64,000 nt of DNA from Crotalaria pallida. Lineage: Eukaryota; Streptophyta; Magnoliopsida; Fabales; Fabaceae. This document shows positions 46,606 through 58,103 of the stretch, piece after piece. The notes beneath the pieces are model-generated. The model saw nothing but the letters and a program-made list of their open reading frames with translations, was not told where the DNA came from and did not search any database. Positions within the stretch are counted from its first letter, which is position 1; every line of letters starts with the position of its first letter. Made by a program: the position numbers and the translations under genes. Where the stretch lies: contig CM075649.1 in assembly GCA_037953625.1 (NCBI GenBank), positions 121,331,290 to 121,395,289 of the forward strand. The letters run 5' to 3'.

Positions 46606-47313
46606 CCTTTTTGTTTCTCCTTTTCTCTTTTGTTGCTGTTTTTAGGCTTCAGTTGTATAAAAAAATTCAATAACTTTATATAAATTATTTTGAGTGCAAC
46701 TTTATTTTATTCAAACCTCATATGAAACACATTACCTTTGGAAACCATAACAATATAGGCAAATAAATCAGTAAATACATACATAAATAAATAATTGTAC
46801 GAGTGAATAAACCAGAACACATTGCTGACAGGTATAGAAATCAATCTTTCAATTCAAATTCCCAAAAACTGAAATCTGACAATTATAAATTCAGGAACTT
46901 CTCTTGATAACAACTAAAATTAATAACATAAAATCAAAGCTTTTGATAAGTCGCTCACCCCAATAATTTATTCATTTTTTTATCGAAAGGAATAAAGTAA
47001 TATTTTAAATTGCGGAAATATATTTTTGTCAAATATAAAAAATGGCAGGTATTACACCGCGAATCGCAAAGAAAAGCAGTCGCGACGGGGAAGTGCGACC
47101 CGAGTCCCTTTTCTATCGCATCGGCCGCCGCTCCGCTCCGCTATTCCGCTATAGCGCTGCTACAGGGCGCTATTGACTACCTAGGTTGGAAGTATGGAGA
47201 TTGTATTGCATTGAAGGCAATGCAATCATCAAACATCCATTTAGCAAAAGTTAACTTGGCTTTGTGTATCGCTTCTTTGCTGGATAATACACTCTTAAGA
47301 GTTGGTTGAGAAC
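46606..47313. other. LINE 3' UTR end and hAT-derived non-coding DNA
   Basis: 46606-46669 is the T-rich LINE 3' UTR ending in an A-run. 46670-47000 is AT-rich with nothing recognised. 47050-47200 turns GC-rich (ccgctccgctccgctattccgctatagcgctgct when read through), a composition familiar from hAT transposons in plants, adjoining the transposase remnant on the opposite strand. The 99-codon open frame through it is not called a gene. Confidence 0.4.
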
Positions 47314-47804
47314 CTAGATCAAAGTTGTTCTCGGAGCAAAATAACTATTGACTTCATTAGCTTTCCTCTTCCCTTTATTTTGAATTGAATGCATGTTGTT
47401 TCTTACTCTGGCCAGTCTGAACTTCTTGGCATTCCAATTCATCAATTTGGTCAATTTCATAAGCTTCTTTAAATCTATCACTTTGCTTCTTTTCTTCAAA
47501 TGCTTTCAAAGATTGTAACATTTGATGGCGAACATGTGGAGTCATCTTTTTGCAAGATACTATTTCACTAGTTATACCAGCAAGGTGCGGCTTCATTTTA
47601 TGTATGCCCCATCCTCTAAACTTCTGAAAACAATGAAGGGCAAGTGTGTATATTAGTTTTTCCTTTTTTTATTAATCCAACATGCTTCCATGCGATATCA
47701 GTTTTCCCACAAATTGACGTAGTGTTGTTAAATTCTACTATTTCTGATATTTGTGTGTTAACATTAGGAGCAACATTAGAATCATTATCTTGACGAGCAA
47801 CCAT
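47314..47804 (-). pseudogene. hAT-type transposase N-terminal remnant (zf-BED)
   Basis: Minus-strand remnant of the BED zinc-finger region of a plant hAT-like transposase. The first frame (from 47804) has CGKTDIAWKHV and KKGKTNIH. After a frameshift near 47640 another frame reads GWGIHKMKPHLAGITSEIVS, then CKKMTPHVRHQMLQSL, the usual continuation of this family. One Cys of the expected finger is not seen. The catalytic RNase H-like core and the C-terminal dimerisation region are absent. A dead fragment. Confidence 0.75.
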
Positions 47805-48498
47805 GCTTTCTTGTTCCTGTCATTTTTATTGATAGTTAGAATAACAAATTCTGGATTCCTACTTCCAAGTTCCAACCATTAATAATATGATATTGCATGG
47901 GTAAAGGGATACATATTAATTACTATAATACTAATAGTTAAAAGAGAAAAAAAAAGATAAAAAGATAAAAAACTATAATGAAAAAAAAATTAATAAATAC
48001 CAGTGATATTTAAAAACAGATTGTACTACCGTGCGAATGAGTAAATTGACTTAAGTGTAACTTAATAATAGCTAGTGGTGTCAACAAGTCGAGAGATTGC
48101 TATGACTACATGCCAAAAACATTGGTTTGTGTCACAACTGTTACTGGAATAATATTTCATAGCATGAAAATCATAAACTATCCAACAATTTTTTTAGTAT
48201 TACTAAACCGGTAAACCTTTTAACTTTCACGAGATGAATTTGGTATCAATCACAATGATGTACGGTATGTGCTACACACTTCAATTAGAAAAGAATAAAA
48301 AAATGTTGTACCTTTTACCTTGTGATAGTAAATTTGAGAAAGAAAATATTAGTAAGTATTAGAGTTTTGGAATTTTCACCGTTAAACTATTTCCACACCC
48401 CATTTTTACCGGTGAAATGACAAAATAAATCAAATATACATTGCTAATAAATTAGAGAAAGAAATATACATTGCTAATAAATTAGAGAAAGAAAATAT
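47805..48498. other. AT-rich intergenic DNA
   Basis: No gene. The only structure is a direct repeat of about 29 bp (atacattgctaataaattag and onward) around 48436-48492, just left of the MITE. Confidence 0.5.
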
Positions 48499-48500
48499 TA

Positions 48501-48795
48501 CTCCCTCCGGTCCTATATATAGGTCACATTCTAGAAAGTTTTCTTGGTTCTAATTATAAGTCACTTTATATTTTCTATGCATCATTTATTGCTTTTTCTC
48601 TTTTTTGCCCTTATTAAATGTTTTGACTATCTATGTATTTTTTGTTGTTCATTAATGAGTTCGAATTTTTCAAGAAAAATTAAGGGGGTAAAATTGTAAT
48701 GTTACAATATATTCTCATAGAATTCATAAAACCAACCACTTTCCTTGATATGTGTAATTCGGTTAAATATGCCCTATAATAAGAACCGAATGGAG
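48501..48795 (+). mobile_element. Stowaway/mariner-like MITE, copy 1
   Basis: Starts ctccctccggtcctatatat and ends ataataagaaccgaatggag, imperfect inverted repeats, flanked by TA on both sides. The ctccctccg terminus with a TA duplication is typical of plant Tc1/mariner-derived MITEs. An inverted copy lies at 54449-54737. Non-coding. Confidence 0.8.
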
Positions 48796-48797
48796 TA

Positions 48798-50578
48798 ATA
48801 AGCAATAAGAAAAACATTGTGCCTTTTACTTTTTTGGCTTTTGCTGTTGCAATTTGCTCACTACTGCAGTTTTGCCTTTAGAGTTTTGTCATGGAGTCAC
48901 CATGCTTGTTCTCAATAGGTACTACTAGGTAATTGTTTTGACACTGCCGTTTAGTTTCTCAGTATTAGGATTTATTTTTTATTTTTTTTAAATAACCTAG
49001 TTATTTTTGGCAAATTTGGGCTGCCAAATGCAAATTGGGCCAAATTGGTGAACCACCGTCCACCGGTTGTTATCGATTTTGACGATTTATTATCGGTTTA
49101 GCCGGTTCACTTCCAATTTTTTTCCGGATGATTCTTGAGTTCTTTCATATCGATACCTTTACTGATTCATCGATTTTCCAGGCAATGTCAAACATCACTT
49201 TTAGACAAGAAGGATAGGGTGATGAAGAAATTTTCAAAAAAAAATTGTAACACCTCAATTTACCAAATTTGATTTGGCTAAATGATTAAAAGAAATTGAA
49301 TACTTTTTCCAAAGACTTGCATCAAGTAGGATTATATTCAGCATAATTTCTTTTTTTTATTGACCGTTACGCTTCGCTAACCACAATTAACTACCTAAGT
49401 TACCAAATAACATAGAGCAAAAGAATATAGATCACTAGCTCTTACTCTGTGTAATGCACAAGTTGTTAGTATTTTAAGTTTTTTATATTAAATATTTTAA
49501 AGTAAAGATTATTAATTTTTATTATGAACAAAATATTATTATTAAACAACAGTAAAAAAAATAATTATATAACCAACAAAGCCCAACACAGTTGATAGAT
49601 AGTTAGGTTTCTTAAACATGCCCTTGGTGTATACAAAAAAAAATTATATAAAAAGGTAGGGGTTCAAATCAACTCATACACTAAAAAAAAATTCTAAATA
49701 ATTTTATTGATAAATTTTGTATTTCCTCATATGAATAAAAAATAATATTTTTATCTTAGATTTTTTTTATTAATTTGGTGAATAAATTAACATTTTTTTA
49801 ATATGATTATTAATTTTATTATGATGAATCAAAATTAAACATTTTGATCAGTTTTTTATTTGATGGTATTATAAGCATAATTAATAATAAATCAGAATAT
49901 CCATTATTTCATTGAACATGAATTCATTGGAATATGATGACTACTCTTTTTTTTAAATATTTCATTTGTTTATATATAAATCGGTGTATTTCTTATTTAT
50001 TTGATGATATCATTATCTCCTTTATTATGATATTATGATTAATCTAAACTAAACATTCTGATATTTTTTTTGTTTAATGGTATTATGAGCAGACTTAATG
50101 ATAGATAAAAATATTTTCTATTTCGTAGGACATGAAGAAGACATTGAAAATATAATTCAGTTGAGTATTTTGTTTAGAATTTAATTTTTTATTATTATTT
50201 TTTATTGTCTTTGTAACGGTTATTATTGATGACCTTTTTTTGGGTATTTAATACATTGCATTGCATTTTAAAAGGAAGATAATGACCGTTCATTTTTTGG
50301 ATATTAAATATTATGTTTGTTTATGTATAAATCGGTACTAAAGCAAAGTATTCTTATTTATTAAATTAACAAATTGGAACAGTTTTAAATTTTTTTGTTA
50401 CATTTATTATGATTAATCAGAATTAAATAAGCATTAAACATTATGATCTTTTTAAGGTATTATAAACAGATTTAAGTATAAATAAAAATATTTCCTATTT
50501 CATAGGATATATAAATTAAAAAATTGGTCTAATTACGGTTATGTATATAAATTTAAAAATTGAGCTAATTACAACAAA

Positions 50579-50626
<48 letters not shown>

Positions 50627-50715
50627 AAAGCTGTAGGCTGATTTCACAGTAACTATTTTCTATAGAGGAATGTAGTTTGTTTTTTGTTTTGGGCTATCAG
50701 CCTCTTATATTCCAC

Positions 50716-50755
<40 letters not shown>

Positions 50756-51369
50756 TTCATTTTATAATAAAGATAATGATTGCTTATTTTTTGGGATATC
50801 AAACATTATAACATTTATTTTTTCTACATTAATTGAATAAAAAATAATTTTCTTTATATTATTGCACATGAAGTATAATTGATTTTTGGGTGTTTTTGTT
50901 TTTAAATTTTGATCATCATGTGCATTTTTCCTTATATTTATCATGTTGAATCCTATAGTATTATATTAGCTCGTGCTAGTATTTTTTAAATGTATTTTTG
51001 TTTTTTATAAAGTTTTTATTATAAAATAAAAACCATTTCTCGTGATATACCTTCTTCTTGGAAGAATGAGAGAAACTTGGTTGAGCTCAATTTCACAAAT
51101 TTTAACCTTAATCAATCAATCATCAATAATATTTAATATTTAATATAAATTACTATTATATAAAAAATAAAAAAGCAAAAATTAAATTATTCGCCACGTG
51201 GTCTGAGACATTCACTATTTACCTATAATTACAAACATTCTAAATTAAATGTTTCATAATTAATTTTGTAATGCATGTTGTTAAATTTACTATTCTAAAT
51301 GTTAAAAACTAATTATAGAAAATAACAATCTTAATTTTGTAACAAAGAGATAAGGAAAGCCCATTTTAA
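48798..51369. other. AT-rich intergenic DNA with microsatellites and degenerate repeats
   Basis: No gene supported. (AT)n runs lie at about 50587-50618 and 50720-50751, enclosing 100 bp of ordinary sequence. Around 49800-50560 words such as tattatgattaatc, ttataagcagattta and tataaatcggta recur two or three times about 350-380 bp apart, suggesting an old tandem duplication. tgtaacacctcaattta near 49247 could be a fragment of an LTR start. Confidence 0.5.
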
Positions 51370-51551
51370 TTTTTTTTTGGTGTACACCAAGGGTATCCCC
51401 AGCCGACAACCGAAGACTAATACCCTCGAGGCGTAAAGATCACCGAAGTGGGGTTTTGCCTCTACTAACAAAGTCTTTTCCATGCTCACGGCAGGGATCG
51501 AACCCTGACATCATGCTTAAGGAACCCAGCTCTCTACCAACTGTGCTGGGC
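51370..51551 (-). mobile_element. tRNA-derived SINE
   Basis: The minus strand begins gcccagcacagttggtagag, a tRNA-like head with an A box (about 51529-51545) and a B box ggttcgatcc (51504-51495). A non-tRNA body follows, ending in a short A-run (51378-51370). The acceptor-stem halves do not pair, so it is not a tRNA gene. Length about 180 bp. Target duplication not resolved. Confidence 0.8.
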
Positions 51552-51761
51552 TTTGTTGGTTAATTTCTAACGGATAATAATTTCTCAGTTCTATCACATG
51601 TCCTCTCTTACTCGAAGAAATAAAAACTCTGAAAGGTAGGGTATCGATATTTTTCATCTTCTTTTCATTTTCATTATTTATCCATACAGAAAAGAACAAG
51701 CGTAGCCCGCCAACGATTCTCACAGAAAGCTTAGGAAAATTTAAAGACACTATTCCCCAAC

Positions 51762-51778
51762 CCCGTGCGATGCACGGG
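51762..51778. other. Perfect short hairpin (CCCGTGC / GCACGGG)
   Basis: Seven-bp stem with a gat loop, GC-rich in AT-rich surroundings just before the tandem array. A degenerate version (ctctgtgtaatgcacaag) lies near 49446. It could be a transposon terminus; no partner was identified. Confidence 0.5.
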
Positions 51779-51869
51779 AGAATACGAAATCGATAAAACA
51801 TTTCATAAGTTGCAATTAATATTAGTTTTAATATATTGATAAAACATTTCACAAAGTTACAATTAATAT

Positions 51870-54050
51870 TAGAGTAAATTTTACTTGTTTCGACCATTAC
51901 CTCTGTCCGGAAGAATATATTTTTAAAAAATATTAGATTTTTTAACTCAAAGCATTTTTTTTAATATATTAGATTTATGAAAATTAAAAAAAACAGAGCA
52001 TAAAAAATCGGTGCATGGTATAAGCACCCTTGTTTTAGATTTTACTTGTTTGGACCATTACATGTGTCCGGAAGAATATAGTAAAAAAAATTCAAAGTCA
52101 AATAACAAAAACATGTACATAAAAAGAATACAGAAAACTCAAAACATATTTTTTTTAATATATTAGATTTATGAAGAAAAAAACGGAGCATAAAAAACAG
52201 GTGAATGGTAGAAGCACCATTGTTTTATATTTTACTTGTTTGGACCATTACTTGTATCCGGAAGAATATAATAAAAAAAATTCAAATACAAATAACAAAA
52301 ATATGCACATAAAAAGAACACAGAAAACCCAAAGTATATTTTTTTAATATATTAGATTTATTAAAATAAAAAAAAGAGCCAGAGCACCAAAAACCGGTGC
52401 ATGGTAGAAGCACCATTGTTTTATATTTTACTTGTTTGGACCATTACCTGTGTCCGGAAGAATATAATAAAAAAAATTCAAATCCAAATAACAAAAACAT
52501 GTACATAAAAAGAACACAAAAAACTCAAAGCATATTTTTTTTAATATAATTAGATTTATGTAAAAAAAAAAAAGAGTCGGAGCACCAAAAACTGGTGCAT
52601 GGTAGAAGCACCCATATTTCATTTTTTACTTGTTTGGACCATTACCTTTGTCCGAAAGAATATAATAAAAAAAATTTAAATCCAAATAATAAAAACATGT
52701 ACATAAAAAGAACACAGAAAACTTAAAGTATATTTTTTTAATATATTAGATTTATTAAAATAAAAAAAAATAAAAAAAAGAGTCAGAGCACCAAAAATCG
52801 GTGCATGGTAGAAGCACCCTTGTTTTATATTTTACTTGTTTGGACCATTACCTGTGTCCGGAAGAATATAATAAAAAAAATTCAAATCCAAATAACAAAA
52901 ACATGTACATAAAAAGAACACAGAAAACCCAAAGCATATTTTTGTTAATATATTAGATTTATGAAAATAAAAAAAATAAAAAAAATCGGAGCAGCAAAAA
53001 CCGGTGCATGGTAGAAGCACACTTGTGGCCTTGTTTTATATTTTACTTGTTTGGACCATTACCTGTGTCCGGAAGAATATAATAAAAAAAATTCAAATCC
53101 AAATAACAAAAACATGTACATAAAAAGAATACAGAAAACTCAAAGCATATTTTTTTAATATAGTTAGATTTATGTAAAAAAAATAAAAAAAAAAAGAGTC
53201 GGAGCACCAAAAACTGGTGCATGGTAGAAGCACCCATGTTTCATTTTTTACTTGTTTGGACCATTACCTTTGTCCGAAAGAATATAATAACAAAAATTCA
53301 AATCCAAATAACAAAAACATGTACATAAAAAGAACACAAAAAACCCAAAGTATATTTTTTTTAATATATTAGATTTATTAAAATAAAAAAATAAAAAAAA
53401 GAGCCAGAGCACCAAAAACCGGTGCATGGTAGAAGCACCCTTGTTTTATATTTTACTTGTTTGGACCATTACCTGTGTCCGGAAGAATATAATAAAAAAA
53501 ATTCAAATCCAAATAACAAAAACATGTACATAAAAAGAACACAGAAAACCCATAGCATGTTTTTTTTAATATATTAGATTTATGGAAATAAAAAAAATAA
53601 AAAAAGAACCGGAGCAGCAAAAACCGGTGCATGGTAGAAGCACACTTGTGGCCTTGTTTTATATTTTACTTGTTTGGACCATTACTTGTGTCCGGAAGAA
53701 TATAATAAAAAAAATTCAAATCCAAATAACAAAAACATGTACATAAAAAGAACACAGAAAACTCAAAGCATTTTTTTTAATATAATTAGATTTATGTAAT
53801 AAAAAAAAAGTCGGAGCACCAAAAACTGGTGCATGGTAGAAGCACCCATATTTCATTTTTTACTTGTTTGAACCATTACCTTTGTCCGAAAGAATATAAT
53901 AAAAAAATTCAAATCCAAATAACAAAAACATGTACATAAAAAGAACACAGAAAATAACAATCATATTTTTTTAATATATTATATTTATTAAAATAAAAAA
54001 AAGAGCCGGAGCACCAAAAACTGGTGCATGGTAAAAGCACTCTTGTACTG
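51870..54050. repeat. Tandem array of a ~205-bp unit with trimeric higher-order structure
   Basis: About eleven units. Each has cttgtttggaccattacctg, tgtccggaagaatata, aacaaaaacatgtacataaa, a T-run with aatatattagattta, and agcaccaaaaaccggtgcat followed by ggtagaagcac. Variants after gaagcac cycle in threes: a cccata/cccatg-tttcatt type at about 52610, 53232 and 53845; a cccttgtttta type at about 52815 and 53440; and a cacttgtggcc type at about 53022 and 53642. The resulting higher-order period is about 620 bp. Left-hand units before 52600 do not follow the cycle. gcacc/ggtgc/gcacc inverted repeats mark each unit. Repeated open frames on the minus strand are by-products. Confidence 0.88.
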
Positions 54051-54448
54051 TTTGGACAGGATAGTCTAAACAGGAGAAAGGAGAAAGTAGTAAAAAAAAG
54101 GTGAGAGAATAGGCAAAAATAAAAAAAATAAAAAAAAAAAAAAAAGAAGAAAGGTGGAATGGGCGGGATTTTCGGTTTGTGGGAGGAATATTTGGTAATT
54201 TATATATATAGATAGATAGATAGATTACGTCACTGCTCCGCTCATTGTTCCTGAATAGAACATTATAGCTTCTTTTGCCATTTATTTATCGTGAAGGTTT
54301 CTTACTTTGGATTGACCGGCATTTGTATCAATCGCCTGTGTCAAATGTTTTTGTTCACGAAGAAAAATTAGAAGCCTTGTCCAACTTTGCTTATGGGGAA
54401 GAAATTCTTTATAATATATTTACCGTCCTCGATTTGACAAGTACGTTC
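54051..54448. other. Stretch between the array and the second MITE
   Basis: A-rich to 54150, then a tata/gata microsatellite near 54199-54223. An open frame from 54275 runs into the MITE and is not called. I do not recognise its first 58 codons; they could be a coding fragment carried by a transposon. Confidence 0.4.
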
Positions 54449-54737
54449 CTCCCTCCCATCCTTGTTATAGGGCTTAACCGAATTACATATAGCAAAGAAA
54501 GTGGTTGGTTTTATGAATTTTATAAGAATATATTGTAACATTACAATTTTATCCCCTTAACTTTTCTTGGAAAATTCATACTCATTAATGAACAACAAAA
54601 AAACATAGATAGTCAAAACATTTAATAAAGGCAAAAAAGAGCAAAATCAATAAATGATGCATAGAAAATATAAAGTGACTTATAAATAGGACAAAAAAAT
54701 TTTCTAGAATGTGATCTATACATAGAATCGGAGGGAG
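54449..54737 (-). mobile_element. Stowaway/mariner-like MITE, copy 2 (inverted)
   Basis: The reverse complement closely matches 48501-48795 over its full length, including the gggggtaaaattgtaatgtt segment and the ctccctccg end, here tcggagggag before TA at 54738. It lies about 190 bp upstream of the acyltransferase start codon. Confidence 0.82.
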
Positions 54738-54927
54738 TATGTAATTCGTTACTCAACAATTATGAACACTAAATTATTCCCCACATGAAAAGCATCTACC
54801 TAGTGTGTCTCACACGATAAAGACAAGCATGCCAAGACAAAAACATAGAAAGATAAAATCAACGCATACCCACACCATATTTTTCTCATATCTCTACTGA
54901 CGAAACACTATTGTTTTGTTCTTTCAC

Positions 54928-56391
54928 ATGGCTTCTCTTAATTCCTCCATCAAAATTCATGAACATTGCTATGTTGCTCCTCCTCCAACTTCAGGTCACT
55001 CATCATCTTACCCTCTCACTTTCTTTGACTTGATTTGGCTTAGATTTCATCCTGTTGAGCGCACTTTCTTTTACTCGTTTTCTATACCAACCACAGACCC
55101 ATCATTTTTCTTTGATAAGGTTGTTCCAAAACTCAAAACCTCACTCTCTCTAACTCTCAAACACTTCCTCCTTCTAGCTGGTAACATCGTTTGGCCTTCT
55201 GATTTCAAAACACCCATAATCCAACACACCCCTGATGATGTTGGTGTATCCCTAATCATAGCAGAGTCTGAAGCTGATTTTAATCATATTTTGGACAATA
55301 ATTCACCACATGAAGCAGCAGAGTCTCGTTCTTTTGTGCCAAACTTGGAATCATCTGACACTCATGCTTCTGTTATCACCCTGCAAATAACCCTTTTTCC
55401 AAACAAAGGATTTAGCATCGGCATCAGCACCCACCATGCTGTTCTTGATGGAAAATCTTCAACCATGTTCATCAAGGCCTGGGCTTCTCTATGTCAAATA
55501 ATGGATCAAGAGTCGCAGTCATCACCATCCTTGGTTCCAGAGTTAGTGCCATTCTTGGATAGGGAAATCATCAAAGATCCAACAGGCCTTGACCTTTACT
55601 TCGCAAATAATTGGACAGAAACACTGTCCAAATTGTTCCCAACAGAGATCAACATCGAGAGAACCCTCAAGATTCTACCATTCCCACCAAAACTAGAGGA
55701 CTCAATTCGTGCCAAGTTTGAGATTACACGTGCAGATTTGGAGAAGATAAAAACAAGGGTATTATCCAAATGGGACAACACACCCTTGAATGAACAAGTG
55801 CTAGAATCGAGTTTGATCCCTTGTTCAAAGCCACAAACTTTATCAACCTTTGTTCTTACATGTGCCTATGTGTCTGTTTGCATTGCTAAAGCTATTCAAG
55901 GGGTTGAAAGTAATAGGCAAAAATTTGTTTTTGCATTCACTGTAGATTGTAGGGGTCGGTTAGAGCAACCAGTCCCTAACAATTATTTTGGAAATTGTGT
56001 ATGGGGACATTTTGTGGATACTAAACCAACTGATTACATACACGAAGAAGGGGTAGTTATTGTGGCTAAGAATATTCACAATAAAATAAAAAAGTTAGAG
56101 AAGGGAGTTCTAGAAGAAGTGAGGGGTGGGTTTTCTAAATATGCATCATTGCAAAAAGAGGGGATTGAAATAATTGGAATAGCAGGGTCAAATCGATTTG
56201 GTGTGTATGGTATTGACTTTGGTTGGGGAAAACCTGTTAAGGTGGAGATACCATCGATTGATAGAGGATTAACATTTGGCATAGCTGATAGCAAGGATGG
56301 GAAAGGTGGGATTGAAGTTGGACTCGTTCTTAATAAGCATGTGATGGATCTCTTTGATACTTTATTTCATGCAGGATTATGCATTGATTGA
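54928..56391 (+). CDS. BAHD acyltransferase, phenolic-glucoside malonyltransferase-like
   Basis: Predicted soluble cytosolic enzyme that transfers an acyl group from acyl-CoA (malonyl-CoA in the closest subgroup) to a hydroxyl of a glycosylated phenolic or flavonoid. It has 487 residues from ATG 54928, a usual BAHD length, with no intron needed. Motifs: the subgroup-typical LTFFDLIWLRF..VER at 30-45; catalytic HXXXD at H170-D174 (HHAVLDG); the YFGNC motif at 353-357, common in malonyltransferase-type BAHDs; and structural DFGWG at 430-434. All key residues are present and the frame is clean, so it is probably functional. The first in-frame ATG fits the usual MAS.. start. A MITE ends 190 bp upstream. 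The exact acyl donor and acceptor cannot be read from sequence. Highest-confidence host gene here. Confidence 0.93.
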   Translation: MASLNSSIKIHEHCYVAPPPTSGHSSSYPLTFFDLIWLRFHPVERTFFYSFSIPTTDPSFFFDKVVPKLKTSLSLTLKHFLLLAGNIVWPSDFKTPIIQHTPDDVGVSLIIAESEADFNHILDNNSPHEAAESRSFVPNLESSDTHASVITLQITLFPNKGFSIGISTHHAVLDGKSSTMFIKAWASLCQIMDQESQSSPSLVPELVPFLDREIIKDPTGLDLYFANNWTETLSKLFPTEINIERTLKILPFPPKLEDSIRAKFEITRADLEKIKTRVLSKWDNTPLNEQVLESSLIPCSKPQTLSTFVLTCAYVSVCIAKAIQGVESNRQKFVFAFTVDCRGRLEQPVPNNYFGNCVWGHFVDTKPTDYIHEEGVVIVAKNIHNKIKKLEKGVLEEVRGGFSKYASLQKEGIEIIGIAGSNRFGVYGIDFGWGKPVKVEIPSIDRGLTFGIADSKDGKGGIEVGLVLNKHVMDLFDTLFHAGLCID

Positions 56392-56506
56392 TAACAGCTG
56401 TGGAAATTTGTGGCACAAGAGGGAGTGAACTATATGATCTCAGTGATTAAGCTTCTATTGAATATAAAATGACCCGATCGGATCAATACATGTTTTGATA
56501 TTTTGA

Positions 56507-56512
56507 AATAAA
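56507..56512 (+). terminator. Candidate polyadenylation signal of the acyltransferase gene
   Basis: aataaa 116 bp after the stop codon. Plant signals are loose, so the actual site may differ. Confidence 0.4.
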
Positions 56513-58031
56513 TGCAGTACATACATTATTTCTTTTTAATAAAAAGTTTAGATAAATTTAACTTTGAGGGCTCATCATCAAGTCACAATATATTTCATGG
56601 CTCATTAACTATTTATAGAGGTATTTATCGATTATACACCATTATCTTTTTTACATTAATAAAATTCAAACTTGAAATTTTTCTCAATCCCGAACTTTTT
56701 TTTAACTGAATTATTGCCTATATTGGTTCTTAACTTCTTATTTTAATTTGATTTTCTTGAATATGCATGTGAGATGGATTCTGAATAGTTTATGGCAATT
56801 TCTAACACACATGTAAAACATGCAAGGTTTTGATACCTTGTATATGTGTCCCAATAAAATACTTCCACCTATTTTAATTTGCCACATCATTATATTTTTC
56901 CATTTTTATTCAAAAAATATTTAATTTGCTATTTGGCCCTCTTCTCTTTCACTGTAACACCCCTCCCCTTTCTCTACTATTCCTATTACGTTTGAAGAAG
57001 GAGGCAATAGCAGCAATGGAGCCATTGAAGCATAGACACACTCACCTTTCATCTCTATCAAAGTAACAACCTCCCATTTCTCTCAATCCCACTGAAGTCG
57101 AACTCCCTTTCTCTTAGTGTAGAACCCTAACCGAAATTCACCTCCTATTTCCTTACCGAAGCAGTAGCCATGTGAGGCTACCGGAATCTAACGAGATCCT
57201 TCGAAGCAAGCACCGGTCTCATTCTGAATTTGAGTAGGTTAATGTTCTTACTCTCTATTTCTCTATTGTCTTGAAACTTTAAGAAATACGAATTATGTTT
57301 TTTTTTTTTTTGAAAGTACGAATTATGTTAGTGTTCTTACTTTCCAAAAATACGAATTATGTTATTTGGTTATTATTGGTATTTTTCATGGATATATTCA
57401 TGCATACTACCTGTTTGTTGAAATGTTAGAGTCAAAATATGAGTAGCTTAAACCGGTCTCATTGAAGGTGTACAATACCTCGCAAACACCCCCTGTAGTA
57501 TCATACCATATTATACAAGATTGCCCTTGAAGTTGGGTTTTTAGGGAATATATATGTATGAAAAAAATTGCAGGGTACAAGTCTGGGAAATATTTCCAAC
57601 GAGGAAGTATATGTTCAATAAAAAAGTTTCAATAGGAAAAAATCAGTATATATAATTTCTAACACGTGAAGGGTCTTTGCATAGGTTTGGCAAACCTCAA
57701 GGGGAGATTAGTGTAATTTACTGAGACCATAAGTTATAGCCACAGGATAGATTAAAACCATTTAACAAGATTTTCCACCAAGATGAGCCAAAAACCAGAA
57801 TTCAGATTAGTAATTTTTAACTGATGTGTGCAAGTCATATGTGGTACTATTTAACCTTGTAGAGACTAGAGAGGCAAAAATGAAGAGAGAGATAGAGAGA
57901 ACTAATAAAATCACGCAAAACATTACTAATAGTAATCTGCAAAAATCTAATACTGAAAAATGAGCTATAAATGTGTAGTGGGAAGAAGCAACCAATGGAA
58001 CACAGGTGGGAGAATAATAAAGAGAGGATAC
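56513..58031. other. Intergenic DNA
   Basis: No open frame of interest. A pyrimidine-rich stretch at 56940-57160 (ctgtaacacccctcccc and onward) could be a gene leader or an LTR start. The rest is AT-rich with nothing recognised. Confidence 0.4.
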
Positions 58032-58100
58032 CTGTGAAACCTGTTTGGCAACATAATTGAATATAGATTTCAATCTTGATCCAGGAGTTGAGGAAGACAT
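58032..58100 (-). CDS. Possible first exon of an unrecognised gene
   Basis: The minus strand reads ATG at 58100, then 23 codons (MSSSTPGSRLKS, then IFNYVAKQVSQ) ending in CAG, followed by GTATCC, a plausible splice donor. The codons after that point look random. No second exon was identified to the left, and the family is not recognised. It could be chance. Confidence 0.25.
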
Positions 58101-58103
58101 ACT

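Larger units (their letters stand above)
18662..46669 (+). mobile_element. L1-type LINE with inverted 5' part, interrupted by a 25-kb LARD
   Basis: Left segment 18662-19201 is ORF1 (DUF4283-like) in antisense, reading from the junction leftwards. Right segment 19209-19756 continues at 44640-46605 as ORF2 reverse transcriptase, zinc-binding region and RNase H in sense. The order antisense 5' part, then sense 3' part, with the middle (rest of ORF1, endonuclease, RT start) missing, is the product expected from twin priming during target-primed reverse transcription. The 3' end is taken at the A-run near 46661-46669 after a short 3' UTR. Target duplications were not found. The coding parts carry only nonsense changes compatible with C-to-T decay. 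Confidence 0.85.

Noticed and set aside
47010..47309. 99-codon open frame left of the hAT remnant
   Set aside because: Covers GC-rich hAT-type non-coding DNA; the product is not conserved in pattern and the neighbouring transposase is on the other strand.
51486..51551. tRNA gene on the minus strand
   Set aside because: A and B boxes are present, but the acceptor-stem halves do not pair and a long non-tRNA body with an A-run follows; a SINE explains it better.
52428..53237. Repeated minus-strand open frames with the same C-terminal text (ending NGPNK)
   Set aside because: They arise from the tandem array; lengths follow unit variants and no family is recognisable.
54275..54538. 87-codon open frame upstream of the acyltransferase
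   Set aside because: Its end lies inside the MITE, and the first part has no recognised similarity.
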